Both the position numbers and the translations under genes were made by a program. Below, one piece after another: positions 7,050 to 15,803 of a stretch of DNA of 47,750 nt. Source of the stretch: SAR86 cluster bacterium (lineage in GTDB: Bacteria > Pseudomonadota > Gammaproteobacteria > Magnimaribacterales > Magnimaribacteraceae); contig JAKUUL010000004.1 of NCBI GenBank assembly GCA_022447025.1, positions 1 through 47,750 of the forward strand, given 5' to 3'. The notes under the pieces are model-generated. The model did not search any database and was not told the DNA's origin. It saw nothing but the letters and a program-made list of their open reading frames with translations. Position 1 is the first letter of the stretch, and each line of letters begins with the position of its first letter.

Positions 7050-9881
7050 GTGGAAAGTTCAGATCTTTTAAATAAAACAAAACCTTCTGATTTTAAGATC
7101 TATGGAAGGCTTATTTCCTATGTATTACCTTATTTTCCTCAGTTCTTAATAAGTATTTTAGGTTTTGCAGTTTTTGCAGGTTCACAAGTAGCATTTGCTG
7201 AATGGTTAAAACGTGTTATTGATTACGTAGATAACCCATCTGATGATTTAAGATTGATATGGCCCATATTATTGATTTTAATAGCTCTAATTAGAGGGGT
7301 AAGTTTTTTTGTAGGTAACTACCTTTTATCATCTATCTCTAATAGATTAGTTCATGAATTAAGAACTGATCTCTTCAACAAGATACCAGTTTTACCAAGT
7401 TCTTTTTTTGATACTAGAAGTTCAGGTCATTTAGTTTCTCGAATTACATTTAATGTCATGCAGGTCACTGGAGCTGCAACTAATGCCCTGAAAATTCTTA
7501 TAAGGGAAGGGCTTCTAGTAATTGGACTCGTTACCTATCTAATGCTTTTAAACTTTAAATTAGCTTCTATTTTCTTTATTGCTGCGCCTTTTATAGCTGT
7601 AGTGGTTGCCTACGCAGGAAGGAGATTAAGAAAAATAAGTAATCAAATCCAAACTGCTATGGGAGATGTAACCCATGTAGCATCAGAAACTATAAGTGCT
7701 TATAAAGAGGTAAAGGCTTTTGGAGGTGAAGAATATGAAGTTAATAGGTTCTTTAGAGCTAGTGATAATAATAGGATGCAAAATCTTAAACTTGAGGCTA
7801 CTAATGCACTTGCTTCTCCTTTAATCCAGTTTTTAGTTTCAGCTGCATTGGCGTTGATAACTTGGCTAGCCCTTGATCCTACTGTTTTGGACACCATGAG
7901 CCCTGGTGGTTTTGTGGCATTCTTTGGAGCAGCAGGTATGTTAGCCAAACCAGTCAGGCAGCTTTCAGAAATAAATAGTCAAATTCAGAAAGGACTAGCT
8001 GCAGCTAGTGATATTTTTGAACAACTTGATGAAGAACCAGAAAAAAATGAAGGCACTTTTGAGAATGATAAGATTGAAGGACTCATAGAATTTAAAGATT
8101 TATCGTTTTCATATAACTTTAATTCTTCAGAAGTTCTTAAAAATATTAATCTTATTATTAGCCCAGGAGAGACAGTAGCTTTTGTAGGTAAATCTGGAGC
8201 TGGTAAAACAACTTTGGTTAGTCTTATCCCTAGATTCTATGGAGATTTTACTGGTAATTTAACTATTGATGGAATAGATCTAGAGGAATATGAAATTAAT
8301 AATCTTAGATCACACATTTCATTAGTTGGACAGAATATTACTTTGTTTAATGACACCATAAATAAAAATATAAGTTACGGATCTATAAGTGAAGATTTTG
8401 ATTTAATACAATCAGCTTCAAAGAAAGCTCATGCAGATGAATTTATTAAAGCTTTACCTGATGGGTATGAGACTGTAGTAGGTGATGATGGTGTTTTATT
8501 ATCTGGCGGTCAAAGACAAAGAATAGCTATAGCAAGAGCTATATTAAAAGACTCGCCCATCTTAATTCTTGATGAAGCCACATCTGCTTTAGATTCAGAA
8601 TCAGAAGAATATATTCAAGATGCAATGTCCGAACTAACTAAAGGCCGTACTACTTTAGTTGTGGCTCATAGATTATCTACCATTGAAAGTGCAGATAAGA
8701 TTGTGGTGCTCGACGAAGGAAAGATAGTAGAGCATGGAACACATAAGGAGCTTCTAAAGAAAGGGAAACATTATGCAAATCTGCATGCTAAACAGTTCAA
8801 AGATGACTCAGTTCCTCAAGAAGCGAGGGCGATTAAAGAATTTGAAGACTATGATTTATCTAGCTTACCTCCTTCAAAAGACCATACGCCTTACCTTGAA
8901 AAAGCTTGGTATAAAAAAAGTCTTTGGCTATGGTTTCTCTGGCCTTTTTCTTTAATTACAAAACAAATTTCTAAAAGAAGGTTAACTAAATTCTTAGAAG
9001 GAAGTACGAAAACTTGGAGTACTAATATTCCACTTATTGTAGTTGGCAACATAGTGGCAGGTGGAACAGGTAAAACACCTTTTGTAATCTGGCTAACTAA
9101 GAAACTATCTGAATTGGGTTATAAACCAGGTGTTATAAGTAGAGGGTATGGCGGCAGGGCAAAAAAATATCCCTTAATTGTCAATGATTCAACAAGAGCT
9201 AGGATATCTGGAGATGAACCAAGGTTAATCTTTCAAAATACAAATGTACCGGTATACGTTTCTCCCAACAGAGTAGAAGCAGCAAAACAAATGATAGAAG
9301 AGACGGATTGTAATGTAATTATTAGTGATGATGGACTTCAACATTATCAACTTGGAAGAGATATAGAAATTGTTATCTTTGATGGCTACAGAGGAATTGG
9401 AAATAACTTATGTTTGCCAGCTGGTCCTCTAAGAGAACCAATAGAAAGAATTAAGTCAGTCGACTTTATTATAAGTTCCAGTAGTTCTTTAACTAAAGAA
9501 GGTATAGCAGAAAATGCCATTATGAAATTTAAAGCAACAGAATGGGTCAGACTCTCAGATCAGAAAAGAGTAGCTTTAGATGCCTGGCCACTAGGTAAAA
9601 TAATTCATGGTGTAGCAGGTATAGGTAATCCCTCCAAATTTTTTGCAACTTTAAAAGAAATTGGTTTTAAAGTTATAGAGCATTCATTTCCTGACCATTA
9701 TCAATTTACAGAAGAAGATTTCACTTTTTCAGAGCAGCTTCCTATAGTGATGACAGAGAAAGACGCAGCACGATGTCATAAAATAGATATAAAAAATATC
9801 TGGGTTTTAAAAATAGAGGCAGATTTACCAGATAATTTTGCTCTTGAATTAATAAATAAAATCAAAGAAGAAGATGAGTAA
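7050..9881 (+). CDS. msbA-lpxK: MsbA-LpxK fusion: lipid A flippase joined to tetraacyldisaccharide 4'-kinase
   Basis: One open frame of 943 codons joins two consecutive lipid A steps. Residues 1-582 are a complete MsbA half-transporter: six helices, then Walker [11 protein letters not shown] (379-388), signature [15 protein letters not shown] (484-498) and Walker [13 protein letters not shown]. After a charged linker (about 583-611) come residues 612-943, a full-length LpxK: an N-terminal aromatic membrane anchor near 624-637, P-loop AGGTGKTP (670-677), [15 protein letters not shown] (760-768) and MTEKDAARC. LpxK phosphorylates the lipid A 4' position and MsbA flips the product. Topology agrees, since both the MsbA C-terminus and LpxK face the cytoplasm. 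The start is GTG after AGGTAAAG. No stop or in-frame ATG lies at the junction, so separate translation is unlikely. It overlaps the next gene by 8 bases. Confidence 0.93.
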   Translation: MESSDLLNKTKPSDFKIYGRLISYVLPYFPQFLISILGFAVFAGSQVAFAEWLKRVIDYVDNPSDDLRLIWPILLILIALIRGVSFFVGNYLLSSISNRLVHELRTDLFNKIPVLPSSFFDTRSSGHLVSRITFNVMQVTGAATNALKILIREGLLVIGLVTYLMLLNFKLASIFFIAAPFIAVVVAYAGRRLRKISNQIQTAMGDVTHVASETISAYKEVKAFGGEEYEVNRFFRASDNNRMQNLKLEATNALASPLIQFLVSAALALITWLALDPTVLDTMSPGGFVAFFGAAGMLAKPVRQLSEINSQIQKGLAAASDIFEQLDEEPEKNEGTFENDKIEGLIEFKDLSFSYNFNSSEVLKNINLIISPGETVAFVGKSGAGKTTLVSLIPRFYGDFTGNLTIDGIDLEEYEINNLRSHISLVGQNITLFNDTINKNISYGSISEDFDLIQSASKKAHADEFIKALPDGYETVVGDDGVLLSGGQRQRIAIARAILKDSPILILDEATSALDSESEEYIQDAMSELTKGRTTLVVAHRLSTIESADKIVVLDEGKIVEHGTHKELLKKGKHYANLHAKQFKDDSVPQEARAIKEFEDYDLSSLPPSKDHTPYLEKAWYKKSLWLWFLWPFSLITKQISKRRLTKFLEGSTKTWSTNIPLIVVGNIVAGGTGKTPFVIWLTKKLSELGYKPGVISRGYGGRAKKYPLIVNDSTRARISGDEPRLIFQNTNVPVYVSPNRVEAAKQMIEETDCNVIISDDGLQHYQLGRDIEIVIFDGYRGIGNNLCLPAGPLREPIERIKSVDFIISSSSSLTKEGIAENAIMKFKATEWVRLSDQKRVALDAWPLGKIIHGVAGIGNPSKFFATLKEIGFKVIEHSFPDHYQFTEEDFTFSEQLPIVMTEKDAARCHKIDIKNIWVLKIEADLPDNFALELINKIKEEDE

Positions 9882-10059
9882 AATTGATCCTAAGTTAATG
9901 GAAATTCTTGTTTGTCCTGTTTCAAAAAAAGCTTTAGTACAAAAAGAGAGTGAGTTGGTTTGTTATGAAAGTGAGTTGGCTTATCCAATAAGAGATGGTA
10001 TCCCAATAATGCTGCCTGAAGAGGCAAGAAAGCTAGAGAAACATGAATTAAAAGAATAA
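9874..10059 (+). CDS. ycaR: Trm112 family protein (YcaR/UPF0434)
   Basis: A 61-residue protein of the Trm112-like family, a small zinc-ribbon-like fold. Visible motifs are [14 protein letters not shown] (Cys14) and [20 protein letters not shown] (Cys30), which fit YcaR from end to end. The first Cys pair reads CPVS rather than CPVC, so four-Cys zinc binding is not retained; my recollection is that many proteobacterial members vary here. Eukaryotic Trm112 activates methyltransferases; the bacterial function is not established. It sits between lpxK and kdsB as in E. coli and Pseudomonas, overlapping the former by 8 bases and the latter by one (TAATG). Confidence 0.9.
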   Translation: MSKIDPKLMEILVCPVSKKALVQKESELVCYESELAYPIRDGIPIMLPEEARKLEKHELKE

Positions 10060-10787
10060 TGTCTTTTATCGTAATTATTCCAGCAAGATATTCATCTAGC
10101 AGATTACCCGGAAAACCACTAGTTGATATTGGAGGTAAACCAATGATTCAGAGGGTTTACGAATTAGCTGAAAAGAGTAAGGCCGATGAAGTCTATATAG
10201 CAACAGACCATAACGATATCATAGACTGCTGTTCATCATTTGGTGCCAAAGCTTTAATGACTAATAGCCAACACCCTTCAGGAACAGATAGAATTGCTGA
10301 AACTACAGAGTTATTAAATCTTTCACCAGACACTGCAGTAATCAATGTTCAGGGAGATGAGCCTTTTTTAGACTTCTCAGATATAGATAATCTTGCTGAT
10401 TTTTTTATTCAGGAAAAAAGATTTGATCTTTGTACTCTTTATTCAGACTTTACCAGTCAGCAAGATATAAGCGATCCTAACTTAGTTAAATTATGGTTAG
10501 ATCAAAAAAATACAGTAAGGGCTTTTTCAAGGAGAGAAGATTTTATGGAGAACAGTCAATTTTTAAGAGCTCTACATATAGGTGTATATATTTACAAAGT
10601 AGATTTTATAAAACAATTTGTTGATTGGAAGCAAAGTAACAATGAGAAAAAAGAGAAGCTAGAACAACTCAGAGCTCTTGATAAAGGAAAAAAGATAGGA
10701 GCGATTAAATCTTTATCTAAAGAGCACATAGGCATAGACACAAAAGAAGATTTAAATAAAGCTAGAAAGTTAGATTTAAATGGTTGA
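10059..10787 (+). CDS. kdsB: 3-deoxy-manno-octulosonate cytidylyltransferase (CMP-KDO synthetase)
   Basis: Activates KDO with CTP to CMP-KDO for the LPS inner core, in the cytoplasm. The 242-residue product starts with the nucleotidyltransferase signature IPARYSSSRLPGKPL (about 7-21), then NVQGDEPF near residue 99, the KdsB acidic metal-binding motif, and ends with GIDTKEDLNKARKL. It is slightly shorter than the usual 245-255. Its ATG uses the last base of the preceding stop (TAATG at 10057-10061) and its end overlaps murB by 8 bases, so ycaR-kdsB-murB is almost certainly one translationally coupled unit. Confidence 0.95.
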   Translation: MSFIVIIPARYSSSRLPGKPLVDIGGKPMIQRVYELAEKSKADEVYIATDHNDIIDCCSSFGAKALMTNSQHPSGTDRIAETTELLNLSPDTAVINVQGDEPFLDFSDIDNLADFFIQEKRFDLCTLYSDFTSQQDISDPNLVKLWLDQKNTVRAFSRREDFMENSQFLRALHIGVYIYKVDFIKQFVDWKQSNNEKKEKLEQLRALDKGKKIGAIKSLSKEHIGIDTKEDLNKARKLDLNG

Positions 10788-11790
10788 TATAAAACAAAAT
10801 TATTCTTTAAAAGAGCTAAATAGTTACGGATTTAACTATTCTGCTGAGTTTTTTTGTGAGGGAAATTCTGTTGAAGAATGTCATGAATTTATTGATTTTT
10901 GTTTAAAGAAAAAGAAGCCTATCAAGTGTTTTGGAGAGGGGACTAATGTAGTTCTAACTAAAAATATTGAAGGAGGAGTATTGAGAGTCTCTATACCAGG
11001 AAGAGTGAAAGGAGAGAATATTGTTAATTTTGGAGCAGGAGAGAATTGGAATGAAGTTGTCTTGTGGTCCTTAGAAAATAAATTATTTGGGTTAGAAAAC
11101 TTAGCTTTGATACCGGGAACTGTAGGGGCAGCTCCTGTACAAAATATAGGAGCATACGGGGAGGAAATTAGTTCTACATTAATTTCTCTTGAGGCAATTA
11201 ACTTAAAGACAAATGAACTGATTTGTATGAATAATGCAGAATGTAAGTTCAGTTATAGAGACAGTATCTTTAAGCTAGAAAATAATGATCTATTAATATC
11301 TTCGATACAACTTAAACTTAGCAAAGAGCCTAAAACTAATACAAGCTATAAGTCTTTAAATAATTATCTAATTAGAGATGATATAGATCCTGATTATGCA
11401 ACACCTTTTCAGGTTTGCAGGGCAGTTACTTCCATTAGAAATAAAATATTACCTAACCACAAAGATGAACCTAATGTAGGTAGTTTTTTTAAAAACTTAA
11501 CTGTAAAAAAAGAAAATTTAGATGAACTGAATAACAAGATATCCGGTCTTCCTTATTATAAAAATACTGATGGGTTAACTTATAAAGTACCTGTGGCTTA
11601 TCTCATCGAAAATGCAGGATGGAAAGGCCATAAAGAAGGTAATGTAAGAGTTTCTGAAAGACATGCTTTGGTATTAATTGCAGATAAGGGCGCAACTAGT
11701 GATGAATTATTAGGCCTGTCATCAGCAATTACTGAAGATATTTATGAGAAGACTCAAATAAAAATAGAAATTGAACCTGAGGTTATTTAA
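10780..11790 (+). CDS. murB: UDP-N-acetylenolpyruvoylglucosamine reductase
   Basis: FAD enzyme that reduces UDP-GlcNAc-enolpyruvate to UDP-MurNAc with NADPH, the second committed step of peptidoglycan synthesis. The 336-residue product is type I (E. coli-like). It has FGEGTNVVL (FAD loop), IPGTVGAAPVQNIGAYGEEI near 112-131, YRDSIFK, NVGSFFKN with the catalytic Ser, and LIENAGWKGHKEGNVRVSE with the substrate-binding region. The start overlaps kdsB by 8 bases; the stop abuts the GTG of the RhtB-type gene. Confidence 0.95.
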   Translation: MVDIKQNYSLKELNSYGFNYSAEFFCEGNSVEECHEFIDFCLKKKKPIKCFGEGTNVVLTKNIEGGVLRVSIPGRVKGENIVNFGAGENWNEVVLWSLENKLFGLENLALIPGTVGAAPVQNIGAYGEEISSTLISLEAINLKTNELICMNNAECKFSYRDSIFKLENNDLLISSIQLKLSKEPKTNTSYKSLNNYLIRDDIDPDYATPFQVCRAVTSIRNKILPNHKDEPNVGSFFKNLTVKKENLDELNNKISGLPYYKNTDGLTYKVPVAYLIENAGWKGHKEGNVRVSERHALVLIADKGATSDELLGLSSAITEDIYEKTQIKIEIEPEVI

Positions 11791-12408
11791 GTGTCAATTT
11801 TTTTGACAGTTGCATTACTTCATTTGTTTGCTGTAGCAAGCCCAGGTCCTGACTTTGTATTGGTTAGTCGACAAAGCTTTAGATACGGAAGGATGGTAGC
11901 TATTTGGACAAGTGCAGGGATAGCTTTAGGAATATTATTCCACGTTGCACTATCTCTCACGGGCCTAAGCTTATTATTACAAAATCAACCTGATCTATTT
12001 TGGTATCTAAAGTTAGCAGCAGCTTTATACATAGGTTATTTAGGGCTTGCTTCTTTAATTTCAAATAGTCCAATCAAATTTCAGAATAATTCTACGGATA
12101 AGGAGGGGAGATATTTAAAATCTATTAGTACAGGATTTCTTACCAATGCCCTTAATCCTAAAGCTTTCATTTTCTTTATTACTGTATTTACTTTAGTTAT
12201 AAATGAAGATACGGGGATAGTTATTAAAAGTCTTTTAGGAATTTACATGTCGATGGCTACTTTTATTTGGTTTACGTTTATGAGTATTCTTTTAACCAAT
12301 GAGAAAGCTACAGAGAGATTTAAAAACCTTATTCCATGGTTAGAAAAAATAACAGGATTATTCTTGTTAATATTAGCGATTAAAATAATATTTCAAGAAA
12401 GCTTTTAG
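11791..12408 (+). CDS. LysE/RhtB family amino-acid exporter
   Basis: Small inner-membrane exporter, 205 residues, with about six hydrophobic segments. The family signature SPGPDFVLVSRQSFRYGR lies at about 17-34 and GFLTNALNPKAFIFF at about 110-124, the two best conserved RhtB/LysE blocks. Substrates in the family include homoserine, threonine, lysine and other amino acids; none can be assigned here. The GTG start follows the murB stop with no gap, and TGAGG at 11779-11783 inside the end of murB can serve as the ribosome-binding site, so the two are likely co-translated. The membrane-acting function is unrelated to murB and probably reflects operon packing. Confidence 0.85.
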   Translation: MSIFLTVALLHLFAVASPGPDFVLVSRQSFRYGRMVAIWTSAGIALGILFHVALSLTGLSLLLQNQPDLFWYLKLAAALYIGYLGLASLISNSPIKFQNNSTDKEGRYLKSISTGFLTNALNPKAFIFFITVFTLVINEDTGIVIKSLLGIYMSMATFIWFTFMSILLTNEKATERFKNLIPWLEKITGLFLLILAIKIIFQESF

Positions 12409-12423
12409 TACATAAAGATTTGA

Positions 12424-12993
12424 ATGAATACAACTAATCCTGCTTCCATACTTAAACAAATTTCAAAGTATAAAGGTGAGAATTTACCTCCTGTCCATTT
12501 ATGGAATCCGCCGCTGTGTGAGAATGTAGAAATGCGTATTGACAGAGAGGGAAGGTGGTTTTTCATGAACTCTCCTATAGGGAGAAAAAGGATGGTAAAA
12601 CTTTTTAGTAAAGTTTTAAGACTCGATGATGATGGTGAATACTATCTAGTAACCCCAGTGGAAAAGATTAGAATTGAGGTAGAAGAAAGGCCTTTTTTAA
12701 TTATTGATTATCAATTAATAACAAAAAATAAACGACAATTAATAAGTTTTGAGACAAATACAGGTGACATGTTCTTGTTAGACAAAGAACATCCCATCAA
12801 AGTATCTACAAATCCTAAAACAGGCGAACCAAAACCATGTGTACTTGTTAGGTCAAATCTAGAAGGAATAATATCTAGAAATATCTACTATAAGTTAGTA
12901 GAGCTATCTGATATTAAGAAAGAGAACGGCGAGAATATTTTTCTATTAAAAAGTAATAATCAAACTTTTGAAATAGGACGTCTAAAAATTTAA
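12424..12993 (+). CDS. DUF1285 family protein
   Basis: A 189-residue protein with the DUF1285 pattern: PPVHLWNPPLCENVEMRIDREGRWFFMNSPIGR at its start, FSKVLRLDDDGEYYLVTPVEKIRIEVEERPF in the middle, and a basic/acidic C-terminus. No signal peptide or transmembrane segment is seen, so it is probably cytoplasmic. Homologues occur widely in proteobacteria without an established role, and I assign none. It is the last gene of the plus-strand run. A hairpin 19 bases after the stop (13012-13037) could end the transcript although its downstream T-run on this strand is short. Confidence 0.8.
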   Translation: MNTTNPASILKQISKYKGENLPPVHLWNPPLCENVEMRIDREGRWFFMNSPIGRKRMVKLFSKVLRLDDDGEYYLVTPVEKIRIEVEERPFLIIDYQLITKNKRQLISFETNTGDMFLLDKEHPIKVSTNPKTGEPKPCVLVRSNLEGIISRNIYYKLVELSDIKKENGENIFLLKSNNQTFEIGRLKI

Positions 12994-13011
12994 TTTATTT
13001 ACTTTAGACAT

Positions 13012-13037
13012 AAAAAAACAGAGCCGAGGCTCTGTTT
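13012..13037 (-). terminator. Strong intrinsic terminator (minus strand), possibly bidirectional
   Basis: A perfect 9-bp stem, AAACAGAGC (13016-13024) with GCTCTGTTT (13029-13037), closes on a CGAG loop. On the minus strand it runs straight into seven U (13018-13012), a textbook Rho-independent terminator. On the plus strand only TTT follows, but the hairpin lies 19 bases after the DUF1285 stop, so it may also limit that operon. Confidence 0.85.
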
Positions 13038-13115
13038 AGTTCGAGTTCGAAAGTGTCTAAGTTTGAGTCTTTTTTCTTAGCTTCCTTGATAAATTTCTCT
13101 TTTTATCTTGGTGGT

Positions 13116-13175
13116 CTAAAAGTTTTTTTTGCTAGCTTTACTTTTAGAGCTTTTCGCCTTTCGTTCTCTAACCAA
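13116..13175 (-). CDS. Possible 19-residue basic peptide inside the small RNA candidate
   Basis: A TTG at 13175-13173 follows AAGGAG (13188-13183) with an ideal 7-base gap and opens a frame of 19 codons ending in TAG at 13118-13116. The peptide, MVRERKAKSSKSKASKKNF, is very rich in Lys, Arg and Ser. The start codon lies inside helix 1 and would be masked when the helix forms. The frame could be extended upstream with only non-standard starts. This may be chance in a purine-rich RNA, or the remnant of a small basic protein. Confidence 0.2.
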   Translation of the reverse strand: MVRERKAKSSKSKASKKNF

Positions 13176-13232
13176 TTTTTCTCTCCTTTTCTCGTCTCGA
13201 GTTGGTTCCAGGTCGGTTAAATTGGTCTAGTG

Positions 13233-13260
13233 ATATTACTCTTATAGGAAAAAAATACAA
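13233..13260 (-). promoter_or_regulatory. Putative sigma-70 promoter of the small RNA candidate
   Basis: On the minus strand TTGTAT (13260-13255) and TAATAT (13238-13233) are separated by 16 bases; each matches four of six consensus bases. The predicted start at about 13227 coincides with the first base of helix 1 of the RNA candidate. A TATAAG lies between the two and could be an alternative -10 element. Confidence 0.4.
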
Positions 13261-13327
13261 CCCTTTTTTTAACTTTTTTTTAGGTTATTTTTGACCCGTT
13301 TTTTTACCTAAAATTTCCTTATATCTA

Positions 13328-14968
13328 CTACATATTAGGATAGTTTGGACCACCGGTTCCTTCGGGAGTTACCCAAATAATATTTTGAGCTGGGTCTTTA
13401 ATATCGCAAGTCTTACAGTGCACACAGTTTTGTGCATTTATTTGAAATATTTTTTTGCCTTCTTCTTCGATAACTTCATACACTCCTGCAGGACAATATC
13501 TTTGAGCTGGCTCATCATATAGAGGAAGATTTTGTTCTATTGGTATTGATTCATCTTTTAATATGAGATGACAGGGTTGGTCTTCAGCATGGTTTGTATT
13601 AGACAGGAAAACTGATGAGAGTTTATCAAAAGAAATAACACCATCTGGTTTTGGGTACGAAATTTTTGACATCTTATTTGCTTCTTTTAGACAAGCATGA
13701 TCAGGTTCTGGTGCTCTCAATGTAAACGGTAATTTTCCTCTAAAAATGAACTGATCAATGCCTGCTAACAGAACACCTAGATAAGGTCCAAATTTATGTA
13801 GAAAAGGATTCCAGTTTCTTGCTTTATAGAGTTCACTATTTATCCATGAAGAAGTAAATCTCTCTTCGTATTCCTCAAGATCAACTTTACTACTTTGAAT
13901 TGAATTAAAAATAGTTTCTGCCGCTATCATTCCTGATTTCATAGCGGTGTGTGTTCCCTTAATTCTAGGAAAATTTAGAGTTCCTGCATTATCCCCAATT
14001 AATAATCCACCTGGAAAATTCATTTTAGGTCTAGATTGAAGTCCTCCTTTAATTAAAGCTCTAGCCCCGTAGGAAACTCTTTTGCCTTCTTTTAAGTATT
14101 TACTTATTGAAGACTGATGTTTCCACTGTTGAAATTCATCATAAGGACTTAGGTGAGGGTTCTCATAATCTAAAGGAACGACATATCCTATGTAAGCCTG
14201 GTTATTCTCACCATGATAGAAGTAAGAACCTGATACAGTTCCTTTGGATGGCCATCCTAGAGTATGTATAACTAATCCTTCCTCATGCAGTTCGGGTTTT
14301 AGGTCCCAAACCTCTTTAAATCCAATACCATAGTGTTGAGGATCTTTACCCTCATCAAGCTTATATTTATTTATTATTTCCTTACCTAAATGACCTCTGC
14401 AGCCTTCTGCTAACACAGTAAATTTAGCTCTAAGTTCAACCCCTGGTTCATACCCAGGTTTTTTTTCACCTTCAGAATCTATACCCATATCTCCAGTGAT
14501 AACTCCTATAACTCTGTCATTTTCATAAATTATTTCGGAAGCAGGGAACCCTGCAAAGATATCTATTTCTAAGCTTTCTGCGTATTCCGCTAACCAACGG
14601 CATAGATTTCCTAAGCTAATAATATAATTTCCATGGTTTTTAAATGTTGGAACTAACATAAGAGGAGCAGGAATGGTGAGAGATTCACTAAGTAAATATC
14701 TAACTGAATCTTGATTAACTTCAGTTTTTAATGGAGCGCCTTTTTCTTTCCAATCTGGAATAAGTTCGTTTAAGGCTTTTGGGTCTATAACATTACCAGA
14801 AAGTATATGGGCTCCAACCTCTGATCCTTTTTCTACTATGCAAATAGATATTTCAGATTGATTCTCTGTAGCCATCTGTTTCAGTTTAATGGCAGCAGAA
14901 AGCCCAGAAGGACCAGCACCCACAATAATCACATCATATTCCATAGATTCTCTTTGTATTTCTTCCAT
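13328..14968 (-). CDS. Electron transfer flavoprotein-ubiquinone oxidoreductase
   Basis: Membrane-associated FAD/4Fe-4S protein that passes electrons from reduced ETF to the quinone pool. The 546-residue product has the N-terminal FAD motif VIIVGAGPSGLSAAIKL (about 14-30), a central quinone/FAD domain with GLLIGDNAGTLNFPRIKGTH, and a C-terminal ferredoxin-like cluster: RYCPAGVYE, then CVHCKTCDIKDP, giving the four Cys ligands. Length equals the usual 540-560. It is divergent from etfBA across 82 bases, so a shared control region is likely. An internal Met9 is an alternative start, just before the FAD motif. Its substrates upstream would include the two acyl-CoA dehydrogenases at 27548-29868. 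Confidence 0.95.
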   Translation of the reverse strand: MEEIQRESMEYDVIIVGAGPSGLSAAIKLKQMATENQSEISICIVEKGSEVGAHILSGNVIDPKALNELIPDWKEKGAPLKTEVNQDSVRYLLSESLTIPAPLMLVPTFKNHGNYIISLGNLCRWLAEYAESLEIDIFAGFPASEIIYENDRVIGVITGDMGIDSEGEKKPGYEPGVELRAKFTVLAEGCRGHLGKEIINKYKLDEGKDPQHYGIGFKEVWDLKPELHEEGLVIHTLGWPSKGTVSGSYFYHGENNQAYIGYVVPLDYENPHLSPYDEFQQWKHQSSISKYLKEGKRVSYGARALIKGGLQSRPKMNFPGGLLIGDNAGTLNFPRIKGTHTAMKSGMIAAETIFNSIQSSKVDLEEYEERFTSSWINSELYKARNWNPFLHKFGPYLGVLLAGIDQFIFRGKLPFTLRAPEPDHACLKEANKMSKISYPKPDGVISFDKLSSVFLSNTNHAEDQPCHLILKDESIPIEQNLPLYDEPAQRYCPAGVYEVIEEEGKKIFQINAQNCVHCKTCDIKDPAQNIIWVTPEGTGGPNYPNM

Positions 14969-14981
14969 AAGTATCTTTTAT

Positions 14982-15010
14982 TTGTAAGCTAGTTTAAGCA
15001 GATATAGAAT
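14982..15010 (+). promoter_or_regulatory. Putative sigma-70 promoter of etfBA
   Basis: TTGTAA (14982-14987) and TAGAAT (15005-15010) are separated by exactly 17 bases, with four and five of six consensus matches. The predicted start lies about 34 bases before the etfB ATG, and AAAGGA at 15036-15041 is its ribosome-binding site. On the opposite strand TATAAT at 15036-15031 is a candidate -10 for the ETF-QO gene, so the two promoters would be interleaved. Confidence 0.5.
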
Positions 15011-15050
15011 AGCGCCTCTATTTTTATACCATTATAAAGGATTTGCATAT

Positions 15051-15803
15051 ATGAAGGTTCTAGTTCCAATAAAACGAGTAGTTGATTATAACGTCAAAGT
15101 CAGAGCAAAATCAGATGAAACTGGTCCGGATTTAGCCAATGTAAAAATGGCTATCAACCCGTTTTGTGAAATTGCTGTTGAAGAAGCTGTAAGACTTAAG
15201 GAATCTGAAACTGCCCAAGAGGTAATAGCAGTTTCGATAGGGTCTAATGCGTGTCAGGAGCAACTAAGGACGGCACTAGCTTTAGGTGCAGATCGTGCAA
15301 TCCTAGTAGAAACGGAATTAGAAGTAGAGCCACTTGGTGTCGCTAAATTATTAAAAGCTGTGGTAGAAAAAGAGCAGCCTGATTTAATTATATTAGGTAA
15401 GCAGGCCATAGATGATGATTCTAACCAAACAGGTCAAATGTTAGCCTCTTTACTTTCTTATGCTCAAGGTACCTTTGCATCTGAAATAAAAATTGAAGGC
15501 GATAAGATTGATGTTACTAGAGAGGTTGATGGAGGATTGCAAACTGTTTCATTAAATCTTCCAGCAGTGGTAACTACAGATCTAAGATTGAATGAACCAA
15601 GATACGCTTCATTACCAAATATTATGAAAGCTAAAAAGAAGTCTTTGGACACCCTAACCCCTGAAGAGTTAAATGTAGATGCTTCTCCAAGGATAGAAAC
15701 CCTAAAAGTTTCTCCTCCTCCCGAAAGAGCTGCTGGAGTTATTGTAGAAAGTGTTGATGAATTAGTTGAAAAACTAAAAAATGAAGCGAAGGTAATAACA
15801 TGA
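15051..15803 (+). CDS. etfB: Electron transfer flavoprotein beta subunit
   Basis: Small subunit of the ETF heterodimer that accepts electrons from acyl-CoA dehydrogenases. The 250-residue product has [18 protein letters not shown] at the N-terminus, [16 protein letters not shown] (35-50), [12 protein letters not shown], and the AMP-binding/recognition-loop area around [23 protein letters not shown]-beta signature residues occur in [43 protein letters not shown], the docking-loop region for dehydrogenase partners. It overlaps etfA by four bases (ATGA), typical for coupled equimolar subunits. Confidence 0.96.
   Translation: MKVLVPIKRVVDYNVKVRAKSDETGPDLANVKMAINPFCEIAVEEAVRLKESETAQEVIAVSIGSNACQEQLRTALALGADRAILVETELEVEPLGVAKLLKAVVEKEQPDLIILGKQAIDDDSNQTGQMLASLLSYAQGTFASEIKIEGDKIDVTREVDGGLQTVSLNLPAVVTTDLRLNEPRYASLPNIMKAKKKSLDTLTPEELNVDASPRIETLKVSPPPERAAGVIVESVDELVEKLKNEAKVIT

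Larger units (their letters stand above)
13012..13227 (-). ncRNA. Candidate structured small RNA, family not recognised
   Basis: The only gap above 300 bases (12994-13327) looks organised on the minus strand. A promoter-like pair at 13260-13255 and 13238-13233 places the start near 13227. From there, reading 5'->3' on the minus strand, three helices can form: GACCAATTT (13227-13219) with AAATTGGTT (13178-13170, one G-U), TCTAAAAGT (13148-13140) with ACTTTTAGA (13123-13115, perfect), and GATAAA (13107-13102) with TTTATC (13093-13088). A strong terminator at 13037-13012 closes a transcript of about 210 nt. The G-U pair in helix 1 would be a C-A mismatch on the plus strand, favouring minus-strand transcription. 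It does not look like tmRNA, 6S, SRP or RNase P RNA. The alternative is a long 3' UTR of the ETF-QO gene ending at 13328. Confidence 0.5.

Noticed and set aside
13020-13060. TTCGAA-type motif in the gap, suggestive of a tRNA T-loop
   Set aside because: No acceptor stem, anticodon arm or CCA-compatible end can be folded around it.
13012-13227. CsrB/RsmZ-like regulator RNA
   Set aside because: Only about three GGA motifs occur on the minus strand and they are not placed in hairpin loops as in that family.
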